From an uncultured Flavobacteriaceae bacterium (lineage in GTDB: Bacteria > Bacteroidota > Bacteroidia > Flavobacteriales > Flavobacteriaceae), in contig CAJWVI010000003.1 of assembly GCA_913048115.1 (NCBI GenBank), positions 1-64,000 of the forward strand: 64,000 nt of DNA. The letters run 5' to 3'. Within the stretch, counting starts at the first letter, position 1, and every line of letters starts with the position of its first letter. Below are positions 1 through 10,775 of this stretch, in pieces. Below the pieces are notes generated by a model, which worked only from the letters and a program-made list of their open reading frames with translations, made no database searches and was not told the DNA's origin. The position numbers were made by a program, and so were the translations under genes.

Positions 1-97
1 AAGACATATCTCCTTCTATGCCGTCAATAGGGTAGGTTTTTATCTCTCCTTTTGCATTTGCATTTTTTTGACGCCAAATTTTAAGTGTAAGTTTCAT
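1..97 (-). CDS. sdhB: Succinate dehydrogenase/fumarate reductase iron-sulfur subunit (N-terminal fragment, runs off window)
   Basis: Minus-strand reading MKLTLKIWRQKNANAKGEIKTYPIDGIEGDMS, directly downstream of sdhA. Confidence 0.85.
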   Translation of the reverse strand, partial: MKLTLKIWRQKNANAKGEIKTYPIDGIEGDMS

Positions 98-104
98 CTG
101 TATC

Positions 105-2120
105 TTATTTATATGAACGTGTTTTTAATTCTATATTCTCAAAAATTAATGTTTCTTTATGCAGTACAGCATCGTTTGGTGCCCCCTTATATTCCCAGGC
201 AGAAACATACTTGAAGTTTATATCATCTCTAAGGGCTTCTCCTTTTTGAGCGCCCTCTTGCTCTACGCTCTCTTCTCTAAAGTGACCTCCGCAGGATTCG
301 TTTCTATCTAAAGCATCTTTAGCGAACAGTTCTCCTAGTTCTAGGAAGTCTGCCACACGACCTGCTTTTTCAAGTTCTTGATTTAAAGTGTCTTTTGTGC
401 CGGGAACCTTTACATTGTTCCAAAAGTCTTCTCTCAATGCTGAAATTTCTTTAATAGCAGATTCTAGATCTTTTGCATTACGAGACATTCCACACTTATT
501 CCACATAATCTTACCTAACTTCTTGTGGTAATAATCTACAGAACGCGCTCCAGAGCCACCCATCAATTTATTAATACGGTCTTGAACTTCTTTTTCTGCT
601 TGGTCAAACTCTTTGGTGTCTGTTGGTATTTCACCAGTTCTAATATCTTTAGAAAGGTAATCACCAATAGTGTATGGTAATACAAAATAACCATCTGCCA
701 GTCCTTGCATTAAGGCTGAAGCTCCAAGTCTGTTTGCACCGTGGTCAGAGAAATTTGCTTCTCCAGTTGCGTATAATCCTTCAACAGTAGTTTGCAGGTT
801 GTAATCTACCCAGAGACCTCCCATAGTATAGTGTACCGCCGGGTAAATCATCATAGGAGTTTTGTAAGGGTTTTCATCTACAATCTTCTCATACATCTGG
901 AAAAGGTTCCCGTATTTGTTTTCAATTACGGCAGCACCCATTTTGTATATATCTGCTTCAGAAGGATTGTTGATTTTTTCTATTAATGCTTTTTCTTTCC
1001 CGTAACGTTCAATAGCGCTTGAGAAATCAAGGTATACTGCCTCCCCTGTTTTGTTTACTCCAAAGCCAGCATCACAACATTCTTTTGCTGCCCTGGATGC
1101 AACATCACGAGGCACTAAATTACCAAAGGCAGGGTACCTTCTCTCAAGGTAGTAATCTCTGTCTTGTTCAGATAATTGGGTTGGTTTTAGCTTACCATCT
1201 CTTATGGCCTTGGCATCTTCTTTCTTTTTAGGAACCCATATACGCCCATCATTACGCAAAGATTCGCTCATTAGTGTAAGTTTAGACTGATGATCTCCAG
1301 ACACAGGAATACATGTTGGATGTATCTGCGTATAACAAGGATTGGCAAAATAAGCGCCTCTTCTATGAGCTCTCCATGAGGCAGTAACATTACTACCCAT
1401 GGCATTTGTACTTAAAAAAAATACATTACCATATCCTCCAGAGGCCAAAACAACGGCATGGGCAGAGTGGCGTTCTATCTCTCCAGTAATTAGATTACGT
1501 GCAATAATACCTCTGGCTTTACCATCAACTTTTACAACGTCAAGCATTTCGTGACGGTTAAACGATTGAATTTTACCTCTATTGATTTGACGATTCATTG
1601 CAGAATAAGCGCCCAATAAAAGTTGCTGTCCTGTTTGTCCTTTGGCATAAAAAGTTCTGGATACCAAAACCCCACCAAAAGATCTATTATCTAAAAGACC
1701 TCCATACTCACGTGCAAAAGGAACTCCTTGGGCAACACACTGGTCTATAATATTTGTTGAAACTTCTGCCAAACGATGCACGTTTGCCTCACGAGAGCGG
1801 TAATCTCCCCCTTTTACAGTGTCGTAGAATAACCTGTAGGCAGAATCTCCATCTCCTTGATAGTTTTTTGCTGCATTAATACCTCCCTGTGCAGCAATTG
1901 AATGTGCACGTCTTGGAGAATCTTGGTAGCAAAATGTTTTTACATTGTAGCCCAATTCAGCAAGAGTTGCAGCAGCACTACCTCCAGCCAATCCTGTACC
2001 AACAATAATAACATCAATGTTACGCTTGTTTGCTGGATTTACAAGATCAATTTCGTTTTTGTGTTTGGTCCACTTATCTGCTAGTGGTCCTGAAGGTATT
2101 TTAGAATCTAATATAGACAT
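105..2120 (-). CDS. sdhA: Succinate dehydrogenase/fumarate reductase flavoprotein subunit
   Basis: [25 protein letters not shown] motif, [51 protein letters not shown]. Confidence 0.97.
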   Translation of the reverse strand: MSILDSKIPSGPLADKWTKHKNEIDLVNPANKRNIDVIIVGTGLAGGSAAATLAELGYNVKTFCYQDSPRRAHSIAAQGGINAAKNYQGDGDSAYRLFYDTVKGGDYRSREANVHRLAEVSTNIIDQCVAQGVPFAREYGGLLDNRSFGGVLVSRTFYAKGQTGQQLLLGAYSAMNRQINRGKIQSFNRHEMLDVVKVDGKARGIIARNLITGEIERHSAHAVVLASGGYGNVFFLSTNAMGSNVTASWRAHRRGAYFANPCYTQIHPTCIPVSGDHQSKLTLMSESLRNDGRIWVPKKKEDAKAIRDGKLKPTQLSEQDRDYYLERRYPAFGNLVPRDVASRAAKECCDAGFGVNKTGEAVYLDFSSAIERYGKEKALIEKINNPSEADIYKMGAAVIENKYGNLFQMYEKIVDENPYKTPMMIYPAVHYTMGGLWVDYNLQTTVEGLYATGEANFSDHGANRLGASALMQGLADGYFVLPYTIGDYLSKDIRTGEIPTDTKEFDQAEKEVQDRINKLMGGSGARSVDYYHKKLGKIMWNKCGMSRNAKDLESAIKEISALREDFWNNVKVPGTKDTLNQELEKAGRVADFLELGELFAKDALDRNESCGGHFREESVEQEGAQKGEALRDDINFKYVSAWEYKGAPNDAVLHKETLIFENIELKTRSYK

Positions 2121-2130
2121 AGCGATGTTT

Positions 2131-2805
2131 TTAGTGTGAGCTGGGTGGGAGTTGATTTAAATGCAAGTAAATGGCAATAAAAATAAACCCTACAGGAATT
2201 AGTATTGCGTATACTTTGGCAAATCTGGTTAATGCGACAGAATATTTGTTGTTAAAACCTACACTCTGAAAAGAGGAGGCGAATCCATGCCATAAATGCA
2301 TAGCCAGTAGCCCGAAAGAAACTACATACAATCCAACACGTACCGGGTTTTCAAATTTATGAACTGTTTCTGTATAGTATCTAGTTGGATCTTCTGGGTG
2401 AGATTCTACATACTTATGGATCATCTCTGGGATCCAAAAATCATAAAAGTGCAATCCTAAAAATGATAGGATTACCAAACCAGAAATAATCATATTTCTA
2501 GAGGCCCAACTTGCATTTGCACTTCCTTTATAGGAAGCATATTTTATAGACCTTGAACTTCTGTTTTTAAGTTCTAAGACAAAGCCCATTGCAAAATGAA
2601 ATACAACCCCAAAAATCAATATTGGTTGCAGAAGTCCTTGAACAAGGCCATTGTTTCCCATGAAATGAGACCAACTATTAAAGGTGTCTGGAGAGAGCAC
2701 TGCTGTTGCATTAATAACAAAATGCTGTCCTAAAAAAAATACTAAGAACAAACCAGAAAGTGCCATGGCAACTTTTCTAGCAATTGAAGAGGATATTATT
2801 CCCAT
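2131..2805 (-). CDS. sdhC: Succinate dehydrogenase cytochrome b subunit (start trimmed to MGIISSS)
   Basis: Multi-TM protein directly upstream of sdh[25 protein letters not shown] 2131..2913 over-extended at the N-terminus; TATTTTTG box upstream of the trimmed start. Confidence 0.93.
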   Translation of the reverse strand: MGIISSSIARKVAMALSGLFLVFFLGQHFVINATAVLSPDTFNSWSHFMGNNGLVQGLLQPILIFGVVFHFAMGFVLELKNRSSRSIKYASYKGSANASWASRNMIISGLVILSFLGLHFYDFWIPEMIHKYVESHPEDPTRYYTETVHKFENPVRVGLYVVSFGLLAMHLWHGFASSFQSVGFNNKYSVALTRFAKVYAILIPVGFIFIAIYLHLNQLPPSSH

Positions 2806-2992
2806 TATGGTTAAGTTTTCTAAGTTTCTACTTGCAAAAATACGTCTCAAATTGCGTATCGACAAACAATCGCTTTTGTTTATTGGCAATTTAGAATTGA
2901 TATGCCTAAACAAAGGGGGTTTCTCAATAAAAACGAGTTAAAATTTTAACATTACTTTAAAATTTCCGAAGCGTTAAGGAACGATTTTTACA

Positions 2993-5839
2993 CTATTTAA
3001 CTTCTATTTTTTTACTTGTTTTATCTCCTTTTAAAGAAACCTCAACACTATATTTTCCTGAGGGCAAATAAAATATGCCATTAGCACCCCTGTGTACAGA
3101 AATATCATTTTTTTCTAGGTATTTTTTTCCTTTTTCTGAAATGCTCGCGTTATAGCTCAATTGGTTAAACCCTTTATCTAAAGTTGTCGACCAAGACTTT
3201 AATCGGGCTCCGGTTTTTGTAGTAACTGCAATTTCAGCCTTGCCTGCTGCAGGAGCAAAAATTTGAAGGGGTATGCTTGGCTCTACATAAGCTCCGTATT
3301 GATTAAATCCAGTATTTCCCCAGCGACGACTCGCTCTTTTGTTTGCAATATCTGCCAACATGAGGCGGTTTATCGTTGTTTCTGAAATGCTTTGTAATAA
3401 AGAAATATCTGCCTTATAAATACTGCGGCCATGGGTTCCAACTAGCAAGTGTTTATCTCGAGCTTGTATCGCTAAATCATGCACAGCAACATTAGGGAGG
3501 CCTTCAACAAAAACATTCCAAGACGCGCCTGTGTCAAAAGATACGTAAGCACCATTGTCTGTCCCTAAATAGAGTATGGCCGGGTTGGCCGGGTCTTCTC
3601 TAATAACATTTACTGGAGATAGTGGGAGGTTATTTGAAATATTGACCCATGTATCACCATAGGTATCACTCATGTAAACATAGGGCGTGAAATCATCCCA
3701 ACGGTATCCATTTAAAGTAACATATACGCGCTCTTTTTTATGGCTAGACGCAATAACGCGGCTCACCCATAAATCTTTTGGGAATGCAGTAGAAATATTC
3801 TTCCAGTCATCCCCACCGTTTTTAGAAACATGCAAAAGGCCATCATCACTCCCAGTGTAAAGTAATCCAAACTGAAATTTAGATTCATCAATACTAGTTA
3901 AGGTTCCATAAGCAACATTACCTTGTTTACCGCCAAGAGTTAAATCTCCTGAAATAGCCGTCCAGTCTTCACCTTGATTCATGGAGCGCATTAATTTATT
4001 TGCTCCCAGATATAAGATGTCTTGATTGTGAGGACTTAGTAAAATTGGCGTTTGCCAATTAAAACGGTATGGGCTATCTCCAAGCTCGTGTTTGGGCTGG
4101 ATGTAGCTTTGAGTATTGGCCGATCTGTTTAATCTAAAATAGTTTCCGAATTGAAAACCAGTATAAACTATATTACTATCTCGAGCATCTGTTTGTATTT
4201 GCATACCATCACCGCCCATAATAAAGGCATATGGGTATTGTCCTGTTTGTTTCCATGCTGGACTTTCTTGATGCGTGTTGGGGCCTACCCAAACACCATT
4301 GTCTTGAAGCCCGCCATATACATTATACGGCTCTTCATTGTCTACATGTATGGCATAGAATTGCCCAACTGCAGGTTGGTTATTTTTAATCCAGTTCGCT
4401 CCATCATCATAACTAATATTGACCCCGCCATCATTCCCGTTAATTAAATGACCGGGCATTTTTGGGTTAATCCACAACGCGTGATGATCTGAGTGCACAT
4501 TTGGAGCAGAAATAGATGTGAAGCTCTTCCCGCTGTCTTTAGATTTTAAAATAGGTACGCCATAAATATAGATGCCGTCTTTATTGCTTGGGTCTACATG
4601 AATTTTACCAAAATAATACCCATAACTGTAGTAAATACCATCTAAGAAGCCTTCATGTGTTTTGTTCCAAGTAGCGCCACCGTCTGTGCTTTTATAGACC
4701 TCTGCACCTATTACAGGAGTGTCAAACAACATGGTATTGGCATCTTCTAGGTATGTTGCTAGATCTGCAGGTTCTATAGTGCCGCCACGCACCATGCTTT
4801 TCACGTTATCTGCTCTGTATTTTTCCTGAAACCCATTATTTTTTAAATAAGAATTTAACTTTTTGTTTTCTAGTGCTAAAAATTGAACGCTTGTCATGGT
4901 TTTAAATTGTTCTTTTGACAAGCCACTATTATCACTATTTGATGGTGCACCATTTTCTCTTCTTGTTTGGTTATCATGCACCGCATATACTATATTGTCA
5001 TCAAAAACAGCCAAGCCAATACGACCTACTCCAGCACCTGTTGGAAACCCGCTATTAGGCAAAGAAACCTTAGCCCAAGAACTACCACCGTCGATACTTT
5101 TATAGATGCCGCTTCCAGCGCCACTTCCTCTAAAGTTCCAGGCCTTTCGGTCTTTTTCCCAAGAGGATGCATACATGGTATTAAAATTATTAGGGTTTGC
5201 ATCCATTTCTATAATTCCACTTTGATTGTCTACAAACAATGTTTGTTTCCAAGTAATACCTCCATCGATTGTTTTATAAACCCCTCGCATATCATTGGTA
5301 GAATACAAATGACCTACTGCACTTACAACGATAACCTCAGGGTTGTTTGGGTTGATTAATATTTTACTAATATGATGAGAGTCTGTTAGTCCTAAATGTT
5401 GCCAGGTAGCACCATTATCTGTAGACCGTAATATTCCTATACCAGCATAACTTGACCGGGAAGCATTTACCTCTCCAGTTCCAACCCATATGGTTCTTGA
5501 TTTCCAGTCTACCGCCAAACTACCTACGTTTTGAGTGGGACTATTGTCTAGAATAGGGGTAAAGGTGGTTCCATTATTTACGGTGTGCCAAACCCCTCCG
5601 CTTGCATATCCAACATAAAACTCTGTTGGATTAAAAGGATTCACTGCCAAATCTACTACACGACCACTCATAATAGTGGGGCCTATATTTTTGAAAGGGA
5701 GGTTTTTAACAAGAGAGTTTTGGCTAAGCAATTGTTTTTCTAACAATGCATCGCTAAGCTTTAATGTCGATGTTGCAGGTTGTTGCGCAAAGCCGAAACT
5801 TGCCACAAAAATCAATATTAAGAGAATGTGTTTTTTCAT
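2993..5839 (-). CDS. Secreted WD40/YVTN/BNR-repeat (sortilin/VPS10-like) glycosyl hydrolase-like protein
   Basis: Signal peptide MKKHILLILIFVASFGFAQ; many S-x-D-x-G-x-x-W BNR/Asp-box motifs (STDNGATWQ, SIDGGSSWAK, STDGGATWNK). Confidence 0.85.
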   Translation of the reverse strand: MKKHILLILIFVASFGFAQQPATSTLKLSDALLEKQLLSQNSLVKNLPFKNIGPTIMSGRVVDLAVNPFNPTEFYVGYASGGVWHTVNNGTTFTPILDNSPTQNVGSLAVDWKSRTIWVGTGEVNASRSSYAGIGILRSTDNGATWQHLGLTDSHHISKILINPNNPEVIVVSAVGHLYSTNDMRGVYKTIDGGITWKQTLFVDNQSGIIEMDANPNNFNTMYASSWEKDRKAWNFRGSGAGSGIYKSIDGGSSWAKVSLPNSGFPTGAGVGRIGLAVFDDNIVYAVHDNQTRRENGAPSNSDNSGLSKEQFKTMTSVQFLALENKKLNSYLKNNGFQEKYRADNVKSMVRGGTIEPADLATYLEDANTMLFDTPVIGAEVYKSTDGGATWNKTHEGFLDGIYYSYGYYFGKIHVDPSNKDGIYIYGVPILKSKDSGKSFTSISAPNVHSDHHALWINPKMPGHLINGNDGGVNISYDDGANWIKNNQPAVGQFYAIHVDNEEPYNVYGGLQDNGVWVGPNTHQESPAWKQTGQYPYAFIMGGDGMQIQTDARDSNIVYTGFQFGNYFRLNRSANTQSYIQPKHELGDSPYRFNWQTPILLSPHNQDILYLGANKLMRSMNQGEDWTAISGDLTLGGKQGNVAYGTLTSIDESKFQFGLLYTGSDDGLLHVSKNGGDDWKNISTAFPKDLWVSRVIASSHKKERVYVTLNGYRWDDFTPYVYMSDTYGDTWVNISNNLPLSPVNVIREDPANPAILYLGTDNGAYVSFDTGASWNVFVEGLPNVAVHDLAIQARDKHLLVGTHGRSIYKADISLLQSISETTINRLMLADIANKRASRRWGNTGFNQYGAYVEPSIPLQIFAPAAGKAEIAVTTKTGARLKSWSTTLDKGFNQLSYNASISEKGKKYLEKNDISVHRGANGIFYLPSGKYSVEVSLKGDKTSKKIEVK

Positions 5840-6121
5840 TTGGTTATTTTAAAAATTGAAAAGTACAGAAAGGCAAGGTCACTTCAAAATAATTTTAAGA
5901 AGTTTAACACCAAGCCAAGTGCCTTGTTAGAATCATAATTTCACGCTTTTAATCTTTTAAGTGTACTAAAAACAGACCCTTGCTTTATATAATAGCCCTT
6001 TAAATTTTTTACAAGACATGCACATAGCTATAGAAAAAAATAAAATAACGCCCTTTAGCACATACATTAAAAATTGCAATCCTTATTTTTGAGGACGTAT
6101 AATTATGAAACATTACTATTT

Positions 6122-7414
6122 ATGAAATACCACCCTATAGACCGCAACCTTTACATTCAAAACCGCAAAAACTTTATGGCGCAAATGAAGCCCTCTAGTT
6201 TGGCTGTTTTCAATAGTAACGATATATACCCAATTGGTGCAGACAGTACAATGCCTTTTGAGCAAGCAAGAGATATTTTATACTTAAGTGGTGTGGATCA
6301 GGAAGAGAGTATCTTATTGGTTTTCCCAGACTGTGTAGATCCAGATCATAAAGAAATCTTATTCTTAAAAGAAACCAACGAGCATATTGCTGTTTGGGAA
6401 GGAGAAAAACTAACCAAAGTAAGAGCTCTTCAAGTTAGTGGTATTAAAACAGTATACTGGTTGCAAGATTTTGATAAAATCATGCGGGAACTTATGGCGC
6501 AAACCGAAACTATTTATTTTAACACGAATGAGCATTACAGAGCTAATATAGCTACACAAACTCGTGAAGATCGTTTTATAAAGGCAACTAAGGCAAGCTT
6601 TCCTGCTCACTCATGGGCAAAGAGTAATCCTATCCTACAAGCATTGCGTGCTGTAAAAGATCCTATAGAGATTGCACTTATACAACAAGCCTGTGATATC
6701 ACTGAAAAAGGATTTAAAAGAGTTTTAGGCTTTGTAAAACCAGGTGTTTGGGAATTTGATATTGAGGCAGAATTTATGCACGAATTTTTAAGAAACCGTT
6801 CAAAGAAATTTGCATACACTCCAATTGTAGCAAGTGGTAGCAATGCTAATGTATTACATTACATTGAAAATAACCAAGAATGTAAAGCTGGGGATTTAAT
6901 ATTACTAGATGTAGGTGCAGAATACGCAAACTATAGCAGTGATATGTCTCGTACTATCCCTGTGAGTGGAAGATATACAGATAGACAAAAAGCAGTTTAC
7001 AATGCTGTAAACAGAGTTAAAGACCAGGCCACTAAATTATTAGTACCTGGAACTCTTTGGAAAGAATACCATGTGGAAGTAGGAGCTATTATGACCAGTG
7101 AGTTGCTTGGCCTTGGTCTTATAGACAAAGCCGATGTTAAAAATGAAAATCCAGACTGGCCAGCCTATAAAAAATACTTCATGCACGGCACGTCACATCA
7201 TATGGGATTAGACACACATGATTATGGCTTGCTGTGGGAGCCAATGCAAGCAAACATGGTTTTTACAGTAGAGCCAGGGATTTATATTCCTGAAGAAGGT
7301 TTTGGTATTAGACTAGAAGATGATGTTGTAATTCAAGAAACGGGAGAACCTTTTAATTTAATGAGAAATATCCCAATTTTAGCAGATGAAATTGAAGAGC
7401 TCATGAACTTATAA
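6122..7414 (+). CDS. pepP: Xaa-Pro aminopeptidase (M24 family; start trimmed)
   Basis: AMP_N plus creatinase fold: LILLDVGAEYANYSSDMSRTIPVSG, HGTSHHMGLDTHDYG, FTVEPGIYIPEEGFGIRLEDDVV. Confidence 0.93.
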   Translation: MKYHPIDRNLYIQNRKNFMAQMKPSSLAVFNSNDIYPIGADSTMPFEQARDILYLSGVDQEESILLVFPDCVDPDHKEILFLKETNEHIAVWEGEKLTKVRALQVSGIKTVYWLQDFDKIMRELMAQTETIYFNTNEHYRANIATQTREDRFIKATKASFPAHSWAKSNPILQALRAVKDPIEIALIQQACDITEKGFKRVLGFVKPGVWEFDIEAEFMHEFLRNRSKKFAYTPIVASGSNANVLHYIENNQECKAGDLILLDVGAEYANYSSDMSRTIPVSGRYTDRQKAVYNAVNRVKDQATKLLVPGTLWKEYHVEVGAIMTSELLGLGLIDKADVKNENPDWPAYKKYFMHGTSHHMGLDTHDYGLLWEPMQANMVFTVEPGIYIPEEGFGIRLEDDVVIQETGEPFNLMRNIPILADEIEELMNL

Positions 7415-7430
7415 TTCGCTACAAGTAGCG

Positions 7431-8696
7431 CTACTTTGTGCGCCCTATTATATTGGTTATTATAAAAGCAGCAAAAGCAGGTATTGCCCATCCCAGGCCA
7501 TTGTTTGCAAATGGAATCCATTGTTTAATAGGATCTAAGGATCCATTAACCATAAAAAATTGTAAGAAGTCTGGAACACTAAACACTAGAGTTACTAGTG
7601 TCACTATCTTAAAAACAAGTGGCGAAGCAATTTTTGTAGGCAGCACATTCAGTAAAATAAGTACAATCGTGATTGGGTAAATAAACATTAAGGCTGGCAA
7701 GGCTACATTAATTATATAATTTACATCAAACTGCCCAACAACCAAGCCTATAATGCATCCTAAAACTGCGGTACTTCTATATGCTATTTGAGAGTTTTTA
7801 GCAATCCCTTTTACAAAGTCTGCGGTACCTGTTACAATACCTACCGCAGTTGTAAAACAAGCCAGAGCAACCAAGACTCCTAAAAAAGCAGTGCCGTAAT
7901 TTCCTAGCGTATTTTTACTTAATATCGTTAATAAATCTGTGCGCTGTGAGACCTCAAATGTACCACTATAAAAAGCCCCTAAGGCAATGAGCCCCGCATA
8001 AACAAAAAACAAACCAAGCCCTGCTAGGAGACCAGAACGCGCAATCATACGTTTTTTTTCTTCATAATTATAAGCTCCTTGTAAGGCTAATGAAATTACA
8101 ACGACACCTCCTACAACGACACCTCCTATAGCATCAAAAGTTTGATACCCCTCTAAGATACCATCGGTAAAAGTGTTTTCAAAAATACTAGCGCGCATAG
8201 GAGCCAAGTCTGCAAACAAACCTATGCCTATGATAATTATAAGTATAAAAATAATTAGAGGCGTTAGAAATGCACCAATAAAGCTTAAAATACGAGTGCG
8301 ATTTAAAGCAAACAATAACACCAACGAAAAATAAATAGCACTAACACCTAGAGAAGAAATATTGAAATACGGTTCAATGGCGATTTCATAAGCTACAGAT
8401 GCCGTTCTAGGTGAGGGAAGACATACCGATATAGCATAGACAATAACAGCATATAATAAAGCAAAACTAGGAGATACTTTTGTTGCAAAATCTAGAAGGG
8501 TCCCTTGCAGACGAGCATATCCATAAATAGCCAAAATAGGAATTACAACGCCAGAGAGGGCGAAACCCAGAGTTACCCAAACCCAACTACTTCCCGCATT
8601 ATATCCTAAAAAGGGAGGTAAGATTAAGTTTCCTGCACCAAAAAACAAAGAAAACAAAGCAAATGCAACGAGATAGGTTTGTTTGGTGTAATTCAT
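7431..8696 (-). CDS. brnQ: Branched-chain amino acid transport system carrier (BrnQ/LivS family)
   Basis: LFFGAGNLILPPFLGYNAG N-terminus, about 12 TM segments. Confidence 0.9.
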   Translation of the reverse strand: MNYTKQTYLVAFALFSLFFGAGNLILPPFLGYNAGSSWVWVTLGFALSGVVIPILAIYGYARLQGTLLDFATKVSPSFALLYAVIVYAISVCLPSPRTASVAYEIAIEPYFNISSLGVSAIYFSLVLLFALNRTRILSFIGAFLTPLIIFILIIIIGIGLFADLAPMRASIFENTFTDGILEGYQTFDAIGGVVVGGVVVISLALQGAYNYEEKKRMIARSGLLAGLGLFFVYAGLIALGAFYSGTFEVSQRTDLLTILSKNTLGNYGTAFLGVLVALACFTTAVGIVTGTADFVKGIAKNSQIAYRSTAVLGCIIGLVVGQFDVNYIINVALPALMFIYPITIVLILLNVLPTKIASPLVFKIVTLVTLVFSVPDFLQFFMVNGSLDPIKQWIPFANNGLGWAIPAFAAFIITNIIGRTK

Positions 8697-8749
8697 AGAA
8701 AAGATTATGGTTATTGGCTATTTTTGCAAACGAGCTTCAATATAATCAA

Positions 8750-9520
8750 ATGATTTTTCACTACCACAACACCCCGATACATTATCAAAAACAAGGCAGG
8801 GGATCTGCAATAGTATTACTTCATGGATTCTTGGAGAGCTCTACTATGTGGAATGAGATTGCGCCCAGGATGTCTAAAAAAAATACGGTCATCACGATCG
8901 ATTTTCCAGGATTTGGACAAAGTGATCCCCTTGCAGAAACATTTAGTATGGAGTTACTGGCATCGATAACCTCAGAAATATTAAACCTTGAAAAAATCCA
9001 AAGTGCTTTGCTTATTGGTCATTCTATGGGAGGTTACGTAGGGCTTGCATTTGCAGCATTATTTCCAGAAAAAATTAAAAAATTAATATTACTAAACTCA
9101 AGCCCTCGTAAAGATAGCGAAGAAAGAAAAGGAAACAGAAATAGGGCACTTGCTATTATTGACAAAAATAAAGACGCCTTTGTAAATATGGCTATTAGCA
9201 ACTTATTTACTAATGAAGAGAGATTACATCATACCAAAGCTATTCAAGCCCTTAAGAGAGAAGCCTTACAAATATCAGGCGCAGCAATTAAAGCAGCTAT
9301 TATTGGAATGCGAGATAGAACAGACACAACGGCAATATTAAAAAGTTTTGATGGGGAAAAATATATTATTTCAGGACGCTTGGACCCAATTATCCCACAC
9401 AATGACATTGTTGCCATTTCAAAAGAAACACAAACAAGTCTTCATACCATTGAAAGTGGACACATGAGTTGGCTAACAAACTGGAATGACATTGTTAGGA
9501 TTGTGAGTCTTCTAAAATAA
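8750..9520 (+). CDS. Alpha/beta hydrolase
   Basis: VLLHGFLESSTMW, GHSMGGYVGLAFA nucleophile elbow, late GHMSW His. Confidence 0.9.
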   Translation: MIFHYHNTPIHYQKQGRGSAIVLLHGFLESSTMWNEIAPRMSKKNTVITIDFPGFGQSDPLAETFSMELLASITSEILNLEKIQSALLIGHSMGGYVGLAFAALFPEKIKKLILLNSSPRKDSEERKGNRNRALAIIDKNKDAFVNMAISNLFTNEERLHHTKAIQALKREALQISGAAIKAAIIGMRDRTDTTAILKSFDGEKYIISGRLDPIIPHNDIVAISKETQTSLHTIESGHMSWLTNWNDIVRIVSLLK

Positions 9521-9521
9521 T

Positions 9522-10571
9522 TTATTCTTTTTCATCTGTTGCGCTCCAGCCTCTTGCAATTAATGGAATCTTGGTATTGTCTCTTGTTACCAGATGGGTG
9601 CCTTCGGTAGGTTTTAATATATGACCAATTACGGTTACGTGTGGATTGGCTTTTATTTTAGGATAATCTTCTTGAGAAATTGTAAATAACAACTCATAAT
9701 CTTCTCCACCATTAAGCGCAATTGTGGTGCTGTCCATGTTAAATTCTTCAGAGGTCGTGATCACTTGAGGGTCAAGGGGTATTTTTTCTTCATAAATGGT
9801 ACAACCAACATTAGATTGTTTGCAAATGTGTAGTATTTCAGAAGACAGCCCGTCACTCACATCAATCATTGAGGTAGGTTTTACTCCCAATTCTTTTAAT
9901 AATGCTGGTATATCTTTTCTGGCCTCTGGCTTTAATTGTCTTTCTACTAGGTATGAATACGGTTCTAAATCTGGCTGTGAATTTGGATTCACCTTAAATA
10001 CCTGTTTTTCACGCTCTAAAATCTGTAACCCTAAATAGGCTGCGCCAAGATCTCCAGTAAGCACTACCAAATCATTTTCTTGAGCACCATCTCTATAGAC
10101 CACATCATCTTTATCTACTTCCCCAAGGGCTGTAATGCTTATCATTAAGCCGTGTGCAGAAGACGTTGTGTCTCCTCCAATTACATCTACATTGTAATAT
10201 TTTGCGGCAGTAGCAATACCCGCGTATAGTTCTTCGAGCGCCTCCACAGGAAATCTATTAGAAACAGCAATAGAAACTGTGATTTGGGAGGGAATCGCGT
10301 TCATTGCAAATACATCACTTACATTAACAACCACACTTTTATACCCCAAATGCTTTAAAGGCATGTAACTCAAGTCAAAATGCACTCCTTCAATCAATAA
10401 ATCTGTAGTTACCACCGTTTGTTTTTTGTGGTCAATAACAGCAGCATCATCTCCAATACTTTTTATTGTTGAGCCATGCTTTACATCAAAATGTTTGGTA
10501 AGATGGTCTATTAATCCAAACTCTCCTAATGAAGAAATAGGGGTTTTTAATGGGTCTTTATTTTCTAACAT
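9522..10571 (-). CDS. thiL: Thiamine-monophosphate kinase (start trimmed to MLENKDP)
   Basis: IKSIGDDAAVID, TTDLLIEGVHFDLSYMPLKHLGYKS, MIDVSDGLSSEILHI, GGEDYELLFT. Confidence 0.95.
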   Translation of the reverse strand: MLENKDPLKTPISSLGEFGLIDHLTKHFDVKHGSTIKSIGDDAAVIDHKKQTVVTTDLLIEGVHFDLSYMPLKHLGYKSVVVNVSDVFAMNAIPSQITVSIAVSNRFPVEALEELYAGIATAAKYYNVDVIGGDTTSSAHGLMISITALGEVDKDDVVYRDGAQENDLVVLTGDLGAAYLGLQILEREKQVFKVNPNSQPDLEPYSYLVERQLKPEARKDIPALLKELGVKPTSMIDVSDGLSSEILHICKQSNVGCTIYEEKIPLDPQVITTSEEFNMDSTTIALNGGEDYELLFTISQEDYPKIKANPHVTVIGHILKPTEGTHLVTRDNTKIPLIARGWSATDEKE

Positions 10572-10775
10572 GAGTATATTTTTACGTACGGCAAAAATAG
10601 GGCTTCGATAGCACATGGTATTACTATTTTGAAATTTTATAAACACATTGTTTTTAAAAAAATAGAATGTGGATTAGAATTTAGACGCACTGCTTCTATG
10701 AGATTTAGATTTTTTATCCTGTCTTGATCTTAAAAAGAGGTCACTAGCAGGGGTCTTTTTTTGCAGACACTCTTA

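Noticed and set aside
4967-5359. 130-aa ORF opposite the BNR-repeat gene
   Set aside because: Antisense to a strong coding gene; no recognisable motif; compositional artefact.
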